Assembly (NCBI RefSeq): GCF_050563525.1
Contig: NZ_JBNXUN010000002.1
Coordinates: forward strand, 248,001-312,000
DNA length: 64,000 bases
DNA from: Falsiroseomonas sp050563525
GTDB taxonomy: Bacteria > Pseudomonadota > Alphaproteobacteria > Acetobacterales > Acetobacteraceae
Direction of reading: 5' to 3'
The position numbers and the translations under genes are program-made. The notes under the pieces were generated by a model. It had not been told where the DNA came from and did no database searches. It was given only the letters and a program-made list of their open reading frames with translations. Shown here piece after piece: positions 31,842 to 42,460 of the stretch (positions within the stretch are counted from its first letter, which is position 1; the number at the start of each line of letters is the position of its first letter).

Positions 31842-33383
31842 CTAGCCCGACCGCCGCTTCAGCATCCGCAGCGCATCCCGCAGGTCGAGCCCTCCCAGCA
31901 GCTGCGCCATGCCGAAATACGTCACCATCCCGCTGCCGACGAGCATGGCCAACGCCGCGAAGCGGGCGAGGCTGCCTGCCACCGGGAACAGCACCGCCTC
32001 CAGCCCCCACAGCACTGCGCCCATGGCCAGCGCCGCCAGCAGCAGCCGCGGTACGCGCTGGCGCAGCCGGCGGTCCAGCACCAGCTGCCGGCGCCGCACC
32101 AGCAGCACGGCCAGGATACCGACATTCACCCAAGCGGCGATCGAGGTCGCCAATGCCACGCCGACATGCGCCAGCAGCGGCATCAGCACCAGGTTCAGCG
32201 CCAGGTTCAGCGCCACCACGAAGATGCCGATCTTCACCGGCGTGGCGGTGTCCCCGCGCGCGAAGAAGCCCGGCGTCAACGCCTTCACCAGCACGAAGGC
32301 CGGCAGGCCCAGCGCACCCGCCATCAACGCCGCCGCAGTGGCCGAACTGGCCGCGGCACTGAACTGGCCGCGCTCGAACAGCGTGGTGATGATGGCCCCT
32401 GCCGTGACGATCATCGCCAGCGCGGAGGGCAACGCGAAGGCCAGGGACAGCTCGATGGCGCGGTTCTGGCTGCGATGCGCCGCCAGCGCCCGCCCGGTAC
32501 GCAGTTGCCGCGACAGCAGCGGCAGCAGCGCCGTGCCCACCGCGGCGCCGATGACGCCGAGTGGCAGCTGCGCGACGCGGTCGGCATAATACAGGTAGCT
32601 GACGGCGCCGGCCGGCAGCAGCGAGGCCAGGATGATGTCGATGGCCAGGTTCAGCTGCGTAACCCCGGCCCCCACCAGGCCCGGCAGCATTCGCTTCAGC
32701 ACCAGGCGCACATCCGGGGTCATGCGCGGCCGGGTCAGCGGGTTGATCGCCATGCCGGCCATCCGCACCGCCACCAGCAGAAGCAGCAGCTGCACCACGC
32801 CGGAGGCCGCGACACCCCAGGCCAGCGCGTGGCCGGGCGTCGCGACATAGGGCGTCAGCCCCAGCAGCGCCGCCATCATCACCAGGTTGAACAGCACCGG
32901 CGTGGCGGCGGCGGCGGCGAAACGATCCATGCCGTTCAGCACGCCGGACACCAGCGCCGCCAGGCAGATGAACAGCAGGTAGGGAAAGGTGATGCGCGTC
33001 AGCTCGACCGCCAGCGGAAACCGCTCCGCCTCCCCCACGAAGCCGGGTGCCAGCACGAACAGCACCTGCGGCATGAAGACGATGCCGAGGATGACCAGTC
33101 CGGACAGCCAGATGCTCATCAGCCCGGCCAGCGAATTCGCCAGCGCCCGCGCCTTGGCCGGGCCATCCAGCGCGAAGCTGCCGGCGAAGGCGGGCACGAA
33201 GGCGGAATTGAACGCGCCTTCCCCGAACAGGCGGCGGAACAGGTTGGGCAACTTCAGCGCGATGAAGAAGGCATCCGCCACCGGCCCGGCGCCGAGCCGG
33301 GAGGCGATGAGCATGTCCCGGGCGAAGCCGAGGATGCGGCTGGCCATGGTCCAGCCGCCGACGGTGAAGACACTGCGAAGCAT
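31842..33383 (-). CDS. murJ: Lipid II flippase MurJ
   Basis: A 513-aa MviN/MurJ-family flippase with about 14 membrane helices that moves lipid II across the inner membrane for peptidoglycan synthesis. Typical parts are FTVGGWTMASRILGFARDML at the N-terminus, FRRLFGEGAFNSAFVPAF, RITFPYLLFICLAALVSGVL, and YYADRVAQLPLGVIGAAVGT. Length is normal. The start at 33383 follows the family beginning (MLRSVFTVGG). The longer frame upstream is antisense to the MCP gene. It converges with the flavoprotein gene and is divergent from the next small gene. Confidence 0.96.
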   Translation of the reverse strand: MLRSVFTVGGWTMASRILGFARDMLIASRLGAGPVADAFFIALKLPNLFRRLFGEGAFNSAFVPAFAGSFALDGPAKARALANSLAGLMSIWLSGLVILGIVFMPQVLFVLAPGFVGEAERFPLAVELTRITFPYLLFICLAALVSGVLNGMDRFAAAAATPVLFNLVMMAALLGLTPYVATPGHALAWGVAASGVVQLLLLLVAVRMAGMAINPLTRPRMTPDVRLVLKRMLPGLVGAGVTQLNLAIDIILASLLPAGAVSYLYYADRVAQLPLGVIGAAVGTALLPLLSRQLRTGRALAAHRSQNRAIELSLAFALPSALAMIVTAGAIITTLFERGQFSAAASSATAAALMAGALGLPAFVLVKALTPGFFARGDTATPVKIGIFVVALNLALNLVLMPLLAHVGVALATSIAAWVNVGILAVLLVRRRQLVLDRRLRQRVPRLLLAALAMGAVLWGLEAVLFPVAGSLARFAALAMLVGSGMVTYFGMAQLLGGLDLRDALRMLKRRSG

Positions 33384-33477
33384 GCGGCCTGTGTAGGGGG
33401 TAATCGCCCGGGCCGAAACCGGGGGAGCCGACCGCCGCCTTAAAGGTTTGGTTGCCGCCGCCATGGCAGGGTGGGGC

Positions 33478-33846
33478 ATGAAATTTTGCAACCACGCCGC
33501 GAAGGCGCGCGGCGCGCACCTCGCGACAGCCGCGGCGCCGGCCCTGCTGCTCGCGGCGACGCTGGGGCTTGGGCTGGCGCAACTGGTGCCCCGGCCGGGC
33601 CAGCCCGTGGCGCTGCTGTTTTCGCCCGGCCTGGGGCAGGACGCGGCCCTGCGCCAGATCCTGGCCCAGCCGGGGTGGGACCCGGTCGCGGTGCGCCAGA
33701 TCGGTCCCTTCACCCTGGCACTGGTCGCACCCGCGGCCCTCGCCTTGCCCGGGCAACCCGGCCACTCCCTGCCGGCCGCGGCCTGGCTGGTGCTGGCCGC
33801 GCCCGGCCTGCCGCCCTGCCTTGCCACCCCTCTGCCGATCACCTGA
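33478..33846 (+). CDS. Small membrane-anchored protein (unknown function)
   Basis: A 122-aa protein with one hydrophobic segment near the N-terminus (about residues 17-38, APALLLAATLGLGLAQLVP) that could be a signal anchor, then a short Ala/Pro/Leu-rich region (PVALLFSPGLGQDAALRQIL). ATG 33478 follows a GGTGGGG; ATG 33463 is an alternative. It lies 14 bp ahead of a chemoreceptor gene on the same strand and may be co-transcribed with it. I recognise no family. Confidence 0.6.
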   Translation: MKFCNHAAKARGAHLATAAAPALLLAATLGLGLAQLVPRPGQPVALLFSPGLGQDAALRQILAQPGWDPVAVRQIGPFTLALVAPAALALPGQPGHSLPAAAWLVLAAPGLPPCLATPLPIT

Positions 33847-33860
33847 ACTGGACAAGCCCA

Positions 33861-35321
33861 ATGGATCTCGATCTCGTACGCCGCGACAGCGGCAGGGCGC
33901 TGCTGGCACTGCTCGGCCTGTTCGCCGCCGCCATGCCGCCGTTGGCCTGGATCAATGGCGCGGCGGAGGCGGAGATTTGGGGCGGCGGGGCGCTCGCCGG
34001 CCTCGCCGCCCTGGCCGGCTTCGCCGCCGCATCCCGCGGTGTGTCCCAGCCGGCGGCGCGGCAGGTCCTGGCGGTGGCGCTGATGGTGCAGGTCTCGGTG
34101 CTGGTCTGGGTGGTGCCGCCGGCCCTGCGCACGGACCTGCACATGGCGTATTTTGCCGTGCTGGCGATGCTGGCCGGGCTGGTCGACCGCCACGCCATCC
34201 TGCTGGCGACGCTGACCGTGGCGCTGCACCACACGGTTCTGTCCCAACTGGCGCCCCTTGCGCTGTTCGGCGGCGGCGGCACGCTGGGCCGCGTCGCGCT
34301 GCATGCCGCCATCCTGGTGGCGGAAGCGGCGGTCCTGCTGCTGATCGTGAGCCACCTGGAACGCGCCGCCACCGCCGCCCGCCAGGCCGCGGAGGCGACC
34401 GGCGTGGCGCAGGCGCGGGAGGCCGCCGAACAGGCCCGGCGCCACGCCATGGAAGCCGAGGCCACGCTTGCCGCCCGCCGCGGCCGCCTCCGCCTGGCGG
34501 ATGCCGTGGCCGGCGATTTTGATGGCGTTGCCCAGGTGGTGACGGCGGCGGCCGAACATCTCGGCACCGCAGCCGCCGCCCTGTCCCGCACCTCGCGGGA
34601 TGGTGCGCAGGCGTCGCAGGCGGCGTCGCAGGCCACGACGGAAGCCGCGGGCGGGGTTCAGACCGTTGCCGCGGCGGCTGAAGAACTGGCGACCTCTGTG
34701 CAGGAGGTCACACGCCAGGTCGCCAACGCCGCCGCTGTGGCACGCAACGCGGCGGACCGGGCGCGCAGCACGGACGCCATCGTCTCCGGCCTGTCGCAGG
34801 GAGCCGGCCGAATCCATGAGGTGGTGGTGCTGATCGGCGCCATCGCCGGCCAGACCAACCTGCTGGCGCTGAACGCCACGATCGAGGCCGCCCGCGCCGG
34901 AGAGGCCGGCAAGGGCTTTGCCGTGGTGGCCGGGGAGGTGAAGGCGCTGGCCGCGCAAACCGCCCAGGCCTCCGAGGAAATCGGCCGCCAGGCGGCCAGC
35001 ATCGGCGCCGCGACCGGCGACGCCGTGCTCGCCATCCGCGGCATCGTGGAGGTGGTGGCGGAGCTGGAGCACGTCGCCAGCGCCATGGCCGCGGCGGTGG
35101 AACAGCAGGGCACCGCGACGCGGGAGATCGCCGGCACCGCCGCCCATGTGGCCCAGAGCACGGGTCGCGCCTCCGGCGCCGTCGACCTGGCCGGCGAGGC
35201 CATGGCTGCGACCGGCCGCGAGGTTGCCGCGCTGGAACGGACGGCGGGACAGCTGGATCAGGGCGCGGCGTCCCTGCGCCAGGCGCTGCGGACGACGCTG
35301 GAGGGCCTGCGCGCGGCGTGA
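33861..35321 (+). CDS. Methyl-accepting chemotaxis protein
   Basis: A 486-aa chemoreceptor. The N-terminal about 170 residues form five or six membrane helices without a large periplasmic domain, with a His-containing helix pair (LTVALHHTVLSQLAPLALFG). A coiled-coil linker follows, then the signalling domain whose hairpin tip is canonical (IAGQTNLLALNATIEAARAG, followed by EAGKGFAVVAGEVKALAAQT). There is no CheB/R pentapeptide at the C-terminus. The sensing region resembles integral-membrane sensors for energy state or membrane-soluble signals; the stimulus is unknown. Confidence 0.92.
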   Translation: MDLDLVRRDSGRALLALLGLFAAAMPPLAWINGAAEAEIWGGGALAGLAALAGFAAASRGVSQPAARQVLAVALMVQVSVLVWVVPPALRTDLHMAYFAVLAMLAGLVDRHAILLATLTVALHHTVLSQLAPLALFGGGGTLGRVALHAAILVAEAAVLLLIVSHLERAATAARQAAEATGVAQAREAAEQARRHAMEAEATLAARRGRLRLADAVAGDFDGVAQVVTAAAEHLGTAAAALSRTSRDGAQASQAASQATTEAAGGVQTVAAAAEELATSVQEVTRQVANAAAVARNAADRARSTDAIVSGLSQGAGRIHEVVVLIGAIAGQTNLLALNATIEAARAGEAGKGFAVVAGEVKALAAQTAQASEEIGRQAASIGAATGDAVLAIRGIVEVVAELEHVASAMAAAVEQQGTATREIAGTAAHVAQSTGRASGAVDLAGEAMAATGREVAALERTAGQLDQGAASLRQALRTTLEGLRAA

Positions 35322-35330
35322 CCGGCGGCC

Positions 35331-35401
35331 CGGTGATCGCCGCCCGGTGATCGCCGCCCGGTGATCGCCCCCCGGTGATCGCCGCCCGGTGATCGGCGGC
35401 C
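35331..35401. repeat. 14-bp tandem repeat downstream of the chemoreceptor gene
   Basis: Five consecutive copies of CGGTGATCGCCGCC begin at 35331, 35345, 35359, 35373 and 35387; the third has one change and the fifth is altered at its end (15 bp). A degenerate copy follows at 35402. It begins 10 bp after the MCP stop and fills the gap towards grpE. Confidence 0.85.
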
Positions 35402-35502
35402 CGATGATCTGCGGCCCGGCCGGCTACGCCTTGCCGCGGTGCAGCAGGCCGCTTAGGTGAAGCGTCACGCTTACCCCCCTCTGCGAGTCAGAAATCTCGA
35501 TC

Positions 35503-36081
35503 ATGAGCGATACCCAGGACACGCCGACCCCCGCGGAGGCGCAGGACAGCCAGCCGAACGGCAGCCAATCGAACAGCGCCCAGCCCGAGGCGCCGCCGCC
35601 CACCGACGCGGAGCGCATCGAGATGCTGGAGGCGGAGCTCGGCCAGATGCGTGACAAGTGGCTGCGCGCCGAGGCCGACATGCAGAACCTGCGCAGCCGC
35701 ACGAAGCGGGAGGCCGAGGATGCCCGCCTCTACGCCGTGCAGAAATTTGCCCGCGACGTGGTGGAGACGGCGGAGAACCTGCGCCGCGGCCTGGACAGCC
35801 TGCCGCCGCCGGCGGAGGACGAGCCCGAGTTGCTCGGCAAGCTGCGCGGCGGGTTCGAGAGCGTGGAGCGCGCCTTCGTCGCCATGCTGGAACGCCATGG
35901 AGTCGCCAGGGTAGAGGCCCAGGGCCAGCCGTTCGACCCGGAGCTGCACCAGGCGATGGCCGAGCAGCCGGCGCCGGAAGGCACCGAGCCCGGCACCGTC
36001 ATCCAGGCCTGGACCCCTGCCTGGACGCTGCATGGCCGCCTGCTGAAGCCGGCCATGGTGGTGGTGGCGGGGAAGGACTGA
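35503..36081 (+). CDS. grpE: Nucleotide exchange factor GrpE
   Basis: A 192-aa co-chaperone that releases ADP from DnaK. A disordered acidic/polar N-terminus (to about residue 40) is followed by a coiled coil (IEMLEAELGQMRDKWLRAEA; MQNLRSRTKREAEDARLYAV) and the C-terminal beta domain (VARVEAQGQPFDPELHQAMA; GTVIQAWTPAWTLHGRLLKP). Length is typical. It sits upstream of dnaK but separated from it by the opposite-strand DUF3422 gene. Confidence 0.96.
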   Translation: MSDTQDTPTPAEAQDSQPNGSQSNSAQPEAPPPTDAERIEMLEAELGQMRDKWLRAEADMQNLRSRTKREAEDARLYAVQKFARDVVETAENLRRGLDSLPPPAEDEPELLGKLRGGFESVERAFVAMLERHGVARVEAQGQPFDPELHQAMAEQPAPEGTEPGTVIQAWTPAWTLHGRLLKPAMVVVAGKD

Positions 36082-36085
36082 GAGC

Positions 36086-37366
36086 CTATCCCCTCCGCCG
36101 CCGTCGGCGCATCCGCACCCAGACCAGCGCCGCCACCACCGGCACCATTACCGCCAGGATGATGTCGAGCTGCAACCCGGTGGCGCCGAAAGGCACCGGC
36201 TTCAGCGCATAGCCGGCCAGCGACAGCACGTAGTAGCTGATGCCGGCGACGGAGAGCCCCTCCACCGTCTCCTGCAGGCGAAGCTGGGCGCGGCCGGTCT
36301 CGGCCATGGCGGCCAGCAGCTTCTGCGTCTGGGCTTCCTGCGCCACGGCGACCCGGGCGCGCAGAAGGTCCACGGCGCGGCCGCAGCGGACGGACAGGGC
36401 GGAGATCCGCGCGCCCGTGGCCTGCACCGTGGCCAGCGCCGGGTCCAGCCGGCGTTCCAGGTATTCCGTCAGCGTCGGCAGCCCATGCAGCCGTTCCTCC
36501 CGCAGCACCTGCAGCCGGCGGCCGACCAGGGCGTGGTAGGCGTGGGCGGCTGAGAATCGATCCGCGGTCGCGTTCGCCAGTTGCTCGATGCCGGTGGCGA
36601 GGTCGGATAGCTCCTCCAGCGCCTCGCGCTCCGCCTCCAGTTCCTCCAGCGCCGTCAGGCGGGCGGACAGGGAAGCCAGCCGGTCGGAGGACCGGGCGAG
36701 GTCGCCGGAGGCCGCGCGGGCCTGAGGCAGGGCGAGCAGTGCGAACAGCCGGTAGGTCTCGATCTCCCACAGCGCCTGCGCCAGGCGGCCGGTGAGCGCC
36801 GGGGTCAGGCCGTGGTCCTGCAGCAGCACCCGGGTGAAGCCATCCGGCCCCAGCCGGAAATCGGTCCAGGCGGTGGCGGCGCCACCGGCGAGGGAGGCAC
36901 CGGCCAGGCCATCCGGCGCGAAGCAGCCGGGCGGCGGCGCCTCATCCTCTCCGTCCGTCCGGTGCACCGCGATGTGGGCAGCGACCAGCGTGTGGCCGGG
37001 CAGGCCCGCCAGCCAGTCCGTCGGCACCGCGGCGATGGCGGTGAAGGCGAAGGGGTCGTCCGGGTGGTCGGACAGGCCGGGCCGCAGGAAGGTCCAACCG
37101 TCGAATTCGGTGTGCCGTTCATAGCGCAGCCGGAAGGCGCCGAAATCCGCCAGCACGAAATCCGCGCCCGGCGCCGGTGGCGTGACGCCGTAGCGCCGGC
37201 ACAGCACCGCCAGGTGCGCCACCGCGGCGCCGCGATCCGCCCCTGACTCCCCAGCCAGCGCCAGGCGGCTGATCGCCACCGGGGTGTGCAGGGGAAGCGG
37301 GGGCCGGGCATGGAGTTCGCCCGTCAGCACATCGCGCTGCGGGTGGGGGGGGAGGTTCTGGATCAT
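36086..37366 (-). CDS. DUF3422 family membrane protein
   Basis: A 426-aa protein of the DUF3422 family. It begins QNLPPHPQRDVLTGELHARP, the family start, and has an alpha-helical middle with coiled coil (LTALEELEAEREALEELSDL). Near the C-terminus are two membrane helices (about residues 370-415, GISYYVLSLAGYALKPV and ILAVMVPVVAALVWVRM), ending in an Arg-rich tail. The function is unknown; it resembles CorA-like helical membrane proteins in layout only. ATG 37366 matches the family start; the open frame upstream is not conserved. It ends 4 bp from grpE (convergent). Confidence 0.9.
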   Translation of the reverse strand: MIQNLPPHPQRDVLTGELHARPPLPLHTPVAISRLALAGESGADRGAAVAHLAVLCRRYGVTPPAPGADFVLADFGAFRLRYERHTEFDGWTFLRPGLSDHPDDPFAFTAIAAVPTDWLAGLPGHTLVAAHIAVHRTDGEDEAPPPGCFAPDGLAGASLAGGAATAWTDFRLGPDGFTRVLLQDHGLTPALTGRLAQALWEIETYRLFALLALPQARAASGDLARSSDRLASLSARLTALEELEAEREALEELSDLATGIEQLANATADRFSAAHAYHALVGRRLQVLREERLHGLPTLTEYLERRLDPALATVQATGARISALSVRCGRAVDLLRARVAVAQEAQTQKLLAAMAETGRAQLRLQETVEGLSVAGISYYVLSLAGYALKPVPFGATGLQLDIILAVMVPVVAALVWVRMRRRRRRG

Positions 37367-37458
37367 GTCGCAGTCGCACCTTAGGCATCGCGGCGCGCCG
37401 CGAACAGCAGATTGCTTGGCGTCCGGGGTCTTGTCCGCCGCCCCCTGCCTGAATACAT

Positions 37459-37495
37459 GACGGACGCGCGGCGGCGGGTGCGAAACCCGTCCGTC
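37459..37495. other. Inverted repeat upstream of dnaK
   Basis: GACGGACG (37459-37466) and CGTCCGTC (37488-37495) are perfect 8-bp inverted repeats spaced by 21 bp, with a smaller hairpin CGGGT/ACCCG inside. The element lies about 120 bp upstream of the dnaK start and about 95 bp upstream of the DUF3422 start. It could be an operator or a transcript hairpin. It is not a CIRCE element. Confidence 0.4.
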
Positions 37496-37542
37496 GCTTC
37501 CGTGAACCACCCCCCTACCCCACCACCATCCGTCAAGGATCT

Positions 37543-37589
37543 GGGGGCGGGCGCGGTGCCGAAGGGTTCTTCACCCATGGGCCGCCCCC
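37543..37589 (+). promoter_or_regulatory. GC-rich stem-loop in the dnaK leader, just before the ribosome binding site
   Basis: GGGGGCGG (37543-37550) pairs perfectly with CCGCCCCC (37582-37589) and encloses a smaller hairpin GGGT/ACCC (37564-37567 with 37573-37576). The Shine-Dalgarno AGGAG starts 12 nt later (37601). A leader structure so near the dnaK start could affect translation or mRNA stability. Confidence 0.45.
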
Positions 37590-37615
37590 GTCCGCCGCAC
37601 AGGAGATAGACTCGG

Positions 37616-39538
<1,923 letters not shown>

Positions 39539-39570
39539 ACCACGGCTTCTTCCGGATCACCTGAACCGGC

Positions 39571-39610
39571 GCGCCCGGCGTCCATCTCCTCCGGAGATGG
39601 GGCCGGGCGC
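39571..39610 (+). other. Strong stem-loop between dnaK and dnaJ
   Basis: GCGCCCGGC (39571-39579) pairs with GCCGGGCGC (39602-39610), and inside CCATCTCC (39582-39589) pairs with GGAGATGG (39593-39600) around the loop TCC. The 17 paired positions are broken only by a small internal loop. There is no T run, so it is more likely an mRNA stability or processing element than a terminator. Confidence 0.7.
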
Positions 39611-39651
39611 TGCCTTGTCGACCACGCCGCCCCGCGAGGACCCCCGGGACC

Positions 39652-40812
39652 ATGGCCAAACGCGACTACTACGAAATCCTGGGCGTCGCCCGGGACGCGA
39701 GCGAGGAGGACCTGAAGAAGGCCTACCGCAAGCTCGCCATGCAGCACCACCCCGACCGCAACAAGGGCGACACGGGGTCGGAAGCCAAGTTCAAGGAGGC
39801 GAACGAGGCCTACGACGTGCTGAAGGACGCCGAGAAGCGCGCCGCCTATGACCGCTTCGGCCACGCCGCCTTCGAGCAGGGTGGCGGCGGCAGCGGTGGC
39901 GGCGGGGCCGGCTTCGGCGGCGGCAACCCCTTCGGCGGCGCCTTCGAGGACATCTTCGAGGAGATGTTCGGCGGCCTCGGCGCCCGCGGCCGCGGTGGCA
40001 GGCCCGCCGCGGGGCGTGGCAACGATCTGCGCCAGCAGGTCGATGTCACGCTGGAGGAAGCCTTCGCCGGCGTGAAGAAGACCATCCGCGTGCCGTCCTC
40101 CGTCGTCTGCGAAGCCTGCAAGGGCAGCGGCAGCGAAGGCCCGGCGGCACAGGCAGCGGCCACCTGCACCACCTGCAACGGCGCCGGCAAGGTGCGGGCG
40201 CAGCAGGGCTTCTTCCTGATCGAGCGGACCTGCCCGACCTGCTCGGGCAGCGGCCGCATCATCAAGAATCCCTGCAAGGTCTGCGCCGGCCAGGGCCGTA
40301 CCCAGCGCGACCGCACCCTGTCCGTGACCATCCCGGCCGGCGTCGAGGACGGCACCCGCATCCGCCTGTCCGGCGAGGGCGAGGCCGGGCTGCGCGGCGC
40401 GCCGGCCGGCGACCTGTATGTCGACGTGGCGGTGAAGCAGCACGCGCTGTTCCAGCGCGACGGCGCCAATATCTTCGTCCGCGTCCCGCTGCGGATGACG
40501 CAGGCGGCGCTGGGTGGTGGTGTGGAAGTGCCGGTCATCGATGGTGGCCGCGCCCGCGTCACCATCCCGGCCGGCACCCAGACCGGCGACCAGTTCCGCC
40601 TGCGCGGCAAGGGCTTCTCCGTGCTGCGCTCGGCCGCACGTGGTGACATGTATGTGCAGGTGGCGGTGGAGACGCCGCAGAACCTCTCGAAGCGGCAGCA
40701 GGAATTGCTGACGGAGTTCGAAGCGGATTGCGAGAAGACCGGCCGCAGCAGCCCGGAAACCGAGGGCTTCTTCGCCAAGGTCAAGGAATTCTGGGACGGG
40801 CTTGGCCGCTAG
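39652..40812 (+). CDS. dnaJ: Molecular chaperone DnaJ (Hsp40)
   Basis: A 386-aa class I J-protein. The J domain (MAKRDYYEILGVARDASEED, HPDRNKGDTG with the HPD motif) is followed by a G/F-rich region (residues about 75-120) and four zinc-binding repeats: CEACKGSG, CTTCNGAG, CPTCSGSG and CKVCAGQG. The C-terminal substrate-binding domains come next. It delivers unfolded clients to DnaK and stimulates its ATPase. It is co-oriented with dnaK and probably co-transcribed. Confidence 0.98.
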   Translation: MAKRDYYEILGVARDASEEDLKKAYRKLAMQHHPDRNKGDTGSEAKFKEANEAYDVLKDAEKRAAYDRFGHAAFEQGGGGSGGGGAGFGGGNPFGGAFEDIFEEMFGGLGARGRGGRPAAGRGNDLRQQVDVTLEEAFAGVKKTIRVPSSVVCEACKGSGSEGPAAQAAATCTTCNGAGKVRAQQGFFLIERTCPTCSGSGRIIKNPCKVCAGQGRTQRDRTLSVTIPAGVEDGTRIRLSGEGEAGLRGAPAGDLYVDVAVKQHALFQRDGANIFVRVPLRMTQAALGGGVEVPVIDGGRARVTIPAGTQTGDQFRLRGKGFSVLRSAARGDMYVQVAVETPQNLSKRQQELLTEFEADCEKTGRSSPETEGFFAKVKEFWDGLGR

Positions 40813-40892
40813 GGCGCGTCCTGGCTGCAACGGTCAAGTTTTTTCCGATGTGGATGGAACCCGCCGCGGCGGGCTAACGTTGAAGCTCCCGA

Positions 40893-40915
40893 CCGCCGCA
40901 TCCCCCCTGCGGCGG
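40893..40915. other. Hairpin(s) between dnaJ and dapB
   Basis: CCGCCGCA (40893-40900) pairs perfectly with TGCGGCGG (40908-40915) around a C-rich loop. Just upstream CCCGCCGCGGCGGG (40860-40873) is a perfect 14-bp palindrome. The 254-bp gap between dnaJ and dapB holds no gene I can support; these could end the dnaK-dnaJ transcript, though no T run follows either. Confidence 0.4.
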
Positions 40916-41066
40916 CCCCGGCAGGCGGTGGCACGGTTCCCCTGGTCCCAACCCGTGCCCCCGCCGGCCCCCCTCCCTTCTCCCCCTTGGCTTGACCCCC
41001 CATCGCCTTGACCGCGGGCGCCCGCTTCGCGCAGCCTGCGGCACGAAACCGCGGGGGCCCCACTTC

Positions 41067-41843
41067 ATGATCCGCATCGGCATAACGGGCGCTGCCGGCC
41101 GAATGGGGCGGCTGCTGGCGGAGGAGATCGTCGCGGCCGGCGCCACCCTGTCCGGCGGCACCGTGCGCCCCGGCTCGGATCGCGCCGTTTCCGCCGACAT
41201 CACCCTGATGCCCGATGCGGCCGCGCTGTTCTTTGCCAGCGATGTCGTCATCGACTTCACCCATGCGGAGGAGGCGGTGCCGCACGCCACCCTCGCCGCC
41301 CGCACCGGCACGCCCCTGGTCCTCGGCTCCTCCGGCCTATCACCAGCGCAGGAACGCGCGGTGGCGGAGGCGGCGACGCAGGTGCCCGTGGTGCACGCCG
41401 CGAATTTCGCGCCCGGGGTGAACCTGGTGCTGGCCCTGGCCGAGCGCCTCGCCGCCGCGCTGCCGGGCGAGAGCTACGACGCCGAGATCGTCGAGATGCA
41501 TCACCGCCAGAAGGTTGATGCCCCCTCCGGCACCGCCATCGCCATCGGCCGCGCCGTCGCTGCCGGACGTGGCACCACACTGGAGGACGCCGGCCGCGAG
41601 AGCGGGCGGGATGGCCACACCGGAGCACGCGGCACCGGCACCATCGGCTTCGCCGCGCTGCGCGGCGGCCAGGTGGTCGGCGACCATACGCTGCTGTTCG
41701 CCTCGGCCACCGAGCAGATCTCCCTCACCCATCGCAGCTTCGACCGCAGGTCCTATGCCGTGGGCGCGGTGCGGGCGGCGATGTGGCTGCGCGACCGGCC
41801 ACCGGCGCTGTATTCCATGATGGACGTACTGGGCATGCGCTGA
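41067..41843 (+). CDS. dapB: 4-hydroxy-tetrahydrodipicolinate reductase
   Basis: A 258-aa NAD(P)H-dependent enzyme of lysine and diaminopimelate synthesis. IRIGITGAAGRMGRLLAEEI is the nucleotide-binding start, and EIVEMHHRQKVDAPSGTAIA is the DapB signature with catalytic His and Lys. VVHAANFAPGVNLVLALAE and GQVVGDHTLLFASATEQISL are also typical. Length is slightly below average (about 270). ATG 41067 matches the family start. Its stop overlaps the next start by one base (TGATG). Confidence 0.97.
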   Translation: MIRIGITGAAGRMGRLLAEEIVAAGATLSGGTVRPGSDRAVSADITLMPDAAALFFASDVVIDFTHAEEAVPHATLAARTGTPLVLGSSGLSPAQERAVAEAATQVPVVHAANFAPGVNLVLALAERLAAALPGESYDAEIVEMHHRQKVDAPSGTAIAIGRAVAAGRGTTLEDAGRESGRDGHTGARGTGTIGFAALRGGQVVGDHTLLFASATEQISLTHRSFDRRSYAVGAVRAAMWLRDRPPALYSMMDVLGMR

Positions 41844-42460
41844 TGCGCTGGGATGCCGCGGCGTTCTGCGCGGCGACCGGCGGCGTCGTCTGGCACGTGG
41901 CCGCGGTCGCAGCCCTGCCGATGCTGCACCGCCACGGGCTGTTGACTGCCGCGGATCTGGTCGCGCTGTTCGAGGTGCCGGAGCCCGAGGCGACCCGGCT
42001 GCTGGAGCAGAACCGCAGCCGCTTAGTGACCCTGGCCCACCCCCGGCACGGCCAGGTGGAATTGCGCCGCCAGCAGATGTGGGACAGCAAGCTCGGCCCG
42101 GCCCTGGCCGGCAGCGGCACCTCGCCCGCCGCCTGGCGCCGGCACATCAACGGCCATGTCTTCTTTTGGCTGGATCGCGCGCGGGCGCAGCGCCTGGCGG
42201 ATGCGGACCCGAAGCGCCCGCAGGTCGCGCTGCGGATCGATGCGCGGCGGCTGCTGGCCCAGCACGGCGATGCGGCCTGGCTCACCCCGATCAACACCGG
42301 CGCGGTGCGCCACCCTGGCCACCGGCGCAGCCTGGCGGACTGGCATCGCCTCGGCGCCTATGCCGATCCAAAGGACCGGCGGCCCGTGGAACTGGCCCTG
42401 CAACGATCGCTGCCGGACCTTGCGCAGGTCCTGCTGGTGGACCCCTGGCCAGCGGGCTGA
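41843..42460 (+). CDS. DUF7002-like protein
   Basis: A 205-aa soluble protein. The order of motifs - WHVAAVAALPMLHRHGLLTA, an Arg-rich central part, INGHVFFWLDRARAQRL, then LTPINTGAVRHPGHR and ELALQRSLPDLAQVLL - resembles proteins annotated as DUF7002, a domain of unknown function. I judge this from memory of the family pattern. The HGLL start and FFW/INTG blocks recall ADP-ribosyltransferase-like folds, but no activity should be assumed. It starts inside the dapB stop, so it is probably translated with dapB. Confidence 0.6.
   Translation: MRWDAAAFCAATGGVVWHVAAVAALPMLHRHGLLTAADLVALFEVPEPEATRLLEQNRSRLVTLAHPRHGQVELRRQQMWDSKLGPALAGSGTSPAAWRRHINGHVFFWLDRARAQRLADADPKRPQVALRIDARRLLAQHGDAAWLTPINTGAVRHPGHRRSLADWHRLGAYADPKDRRPVELALQRSLPDLAQVLLVDPWPAG

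Noticed and set aside
35331..35401. CRISPR array or origin iterons
   Set aside because: Units are 14 bp with no spacers, and no replication gene or DnaA box cluster is near.
37367..37615. CIRCE (HrcA) operator or clear sigma-32 promoter before dnaK
   Set aside because: No TTAGCACTC-N9-GAGTGCTAA is present, and CTTG-type boxes lack a matching -10.
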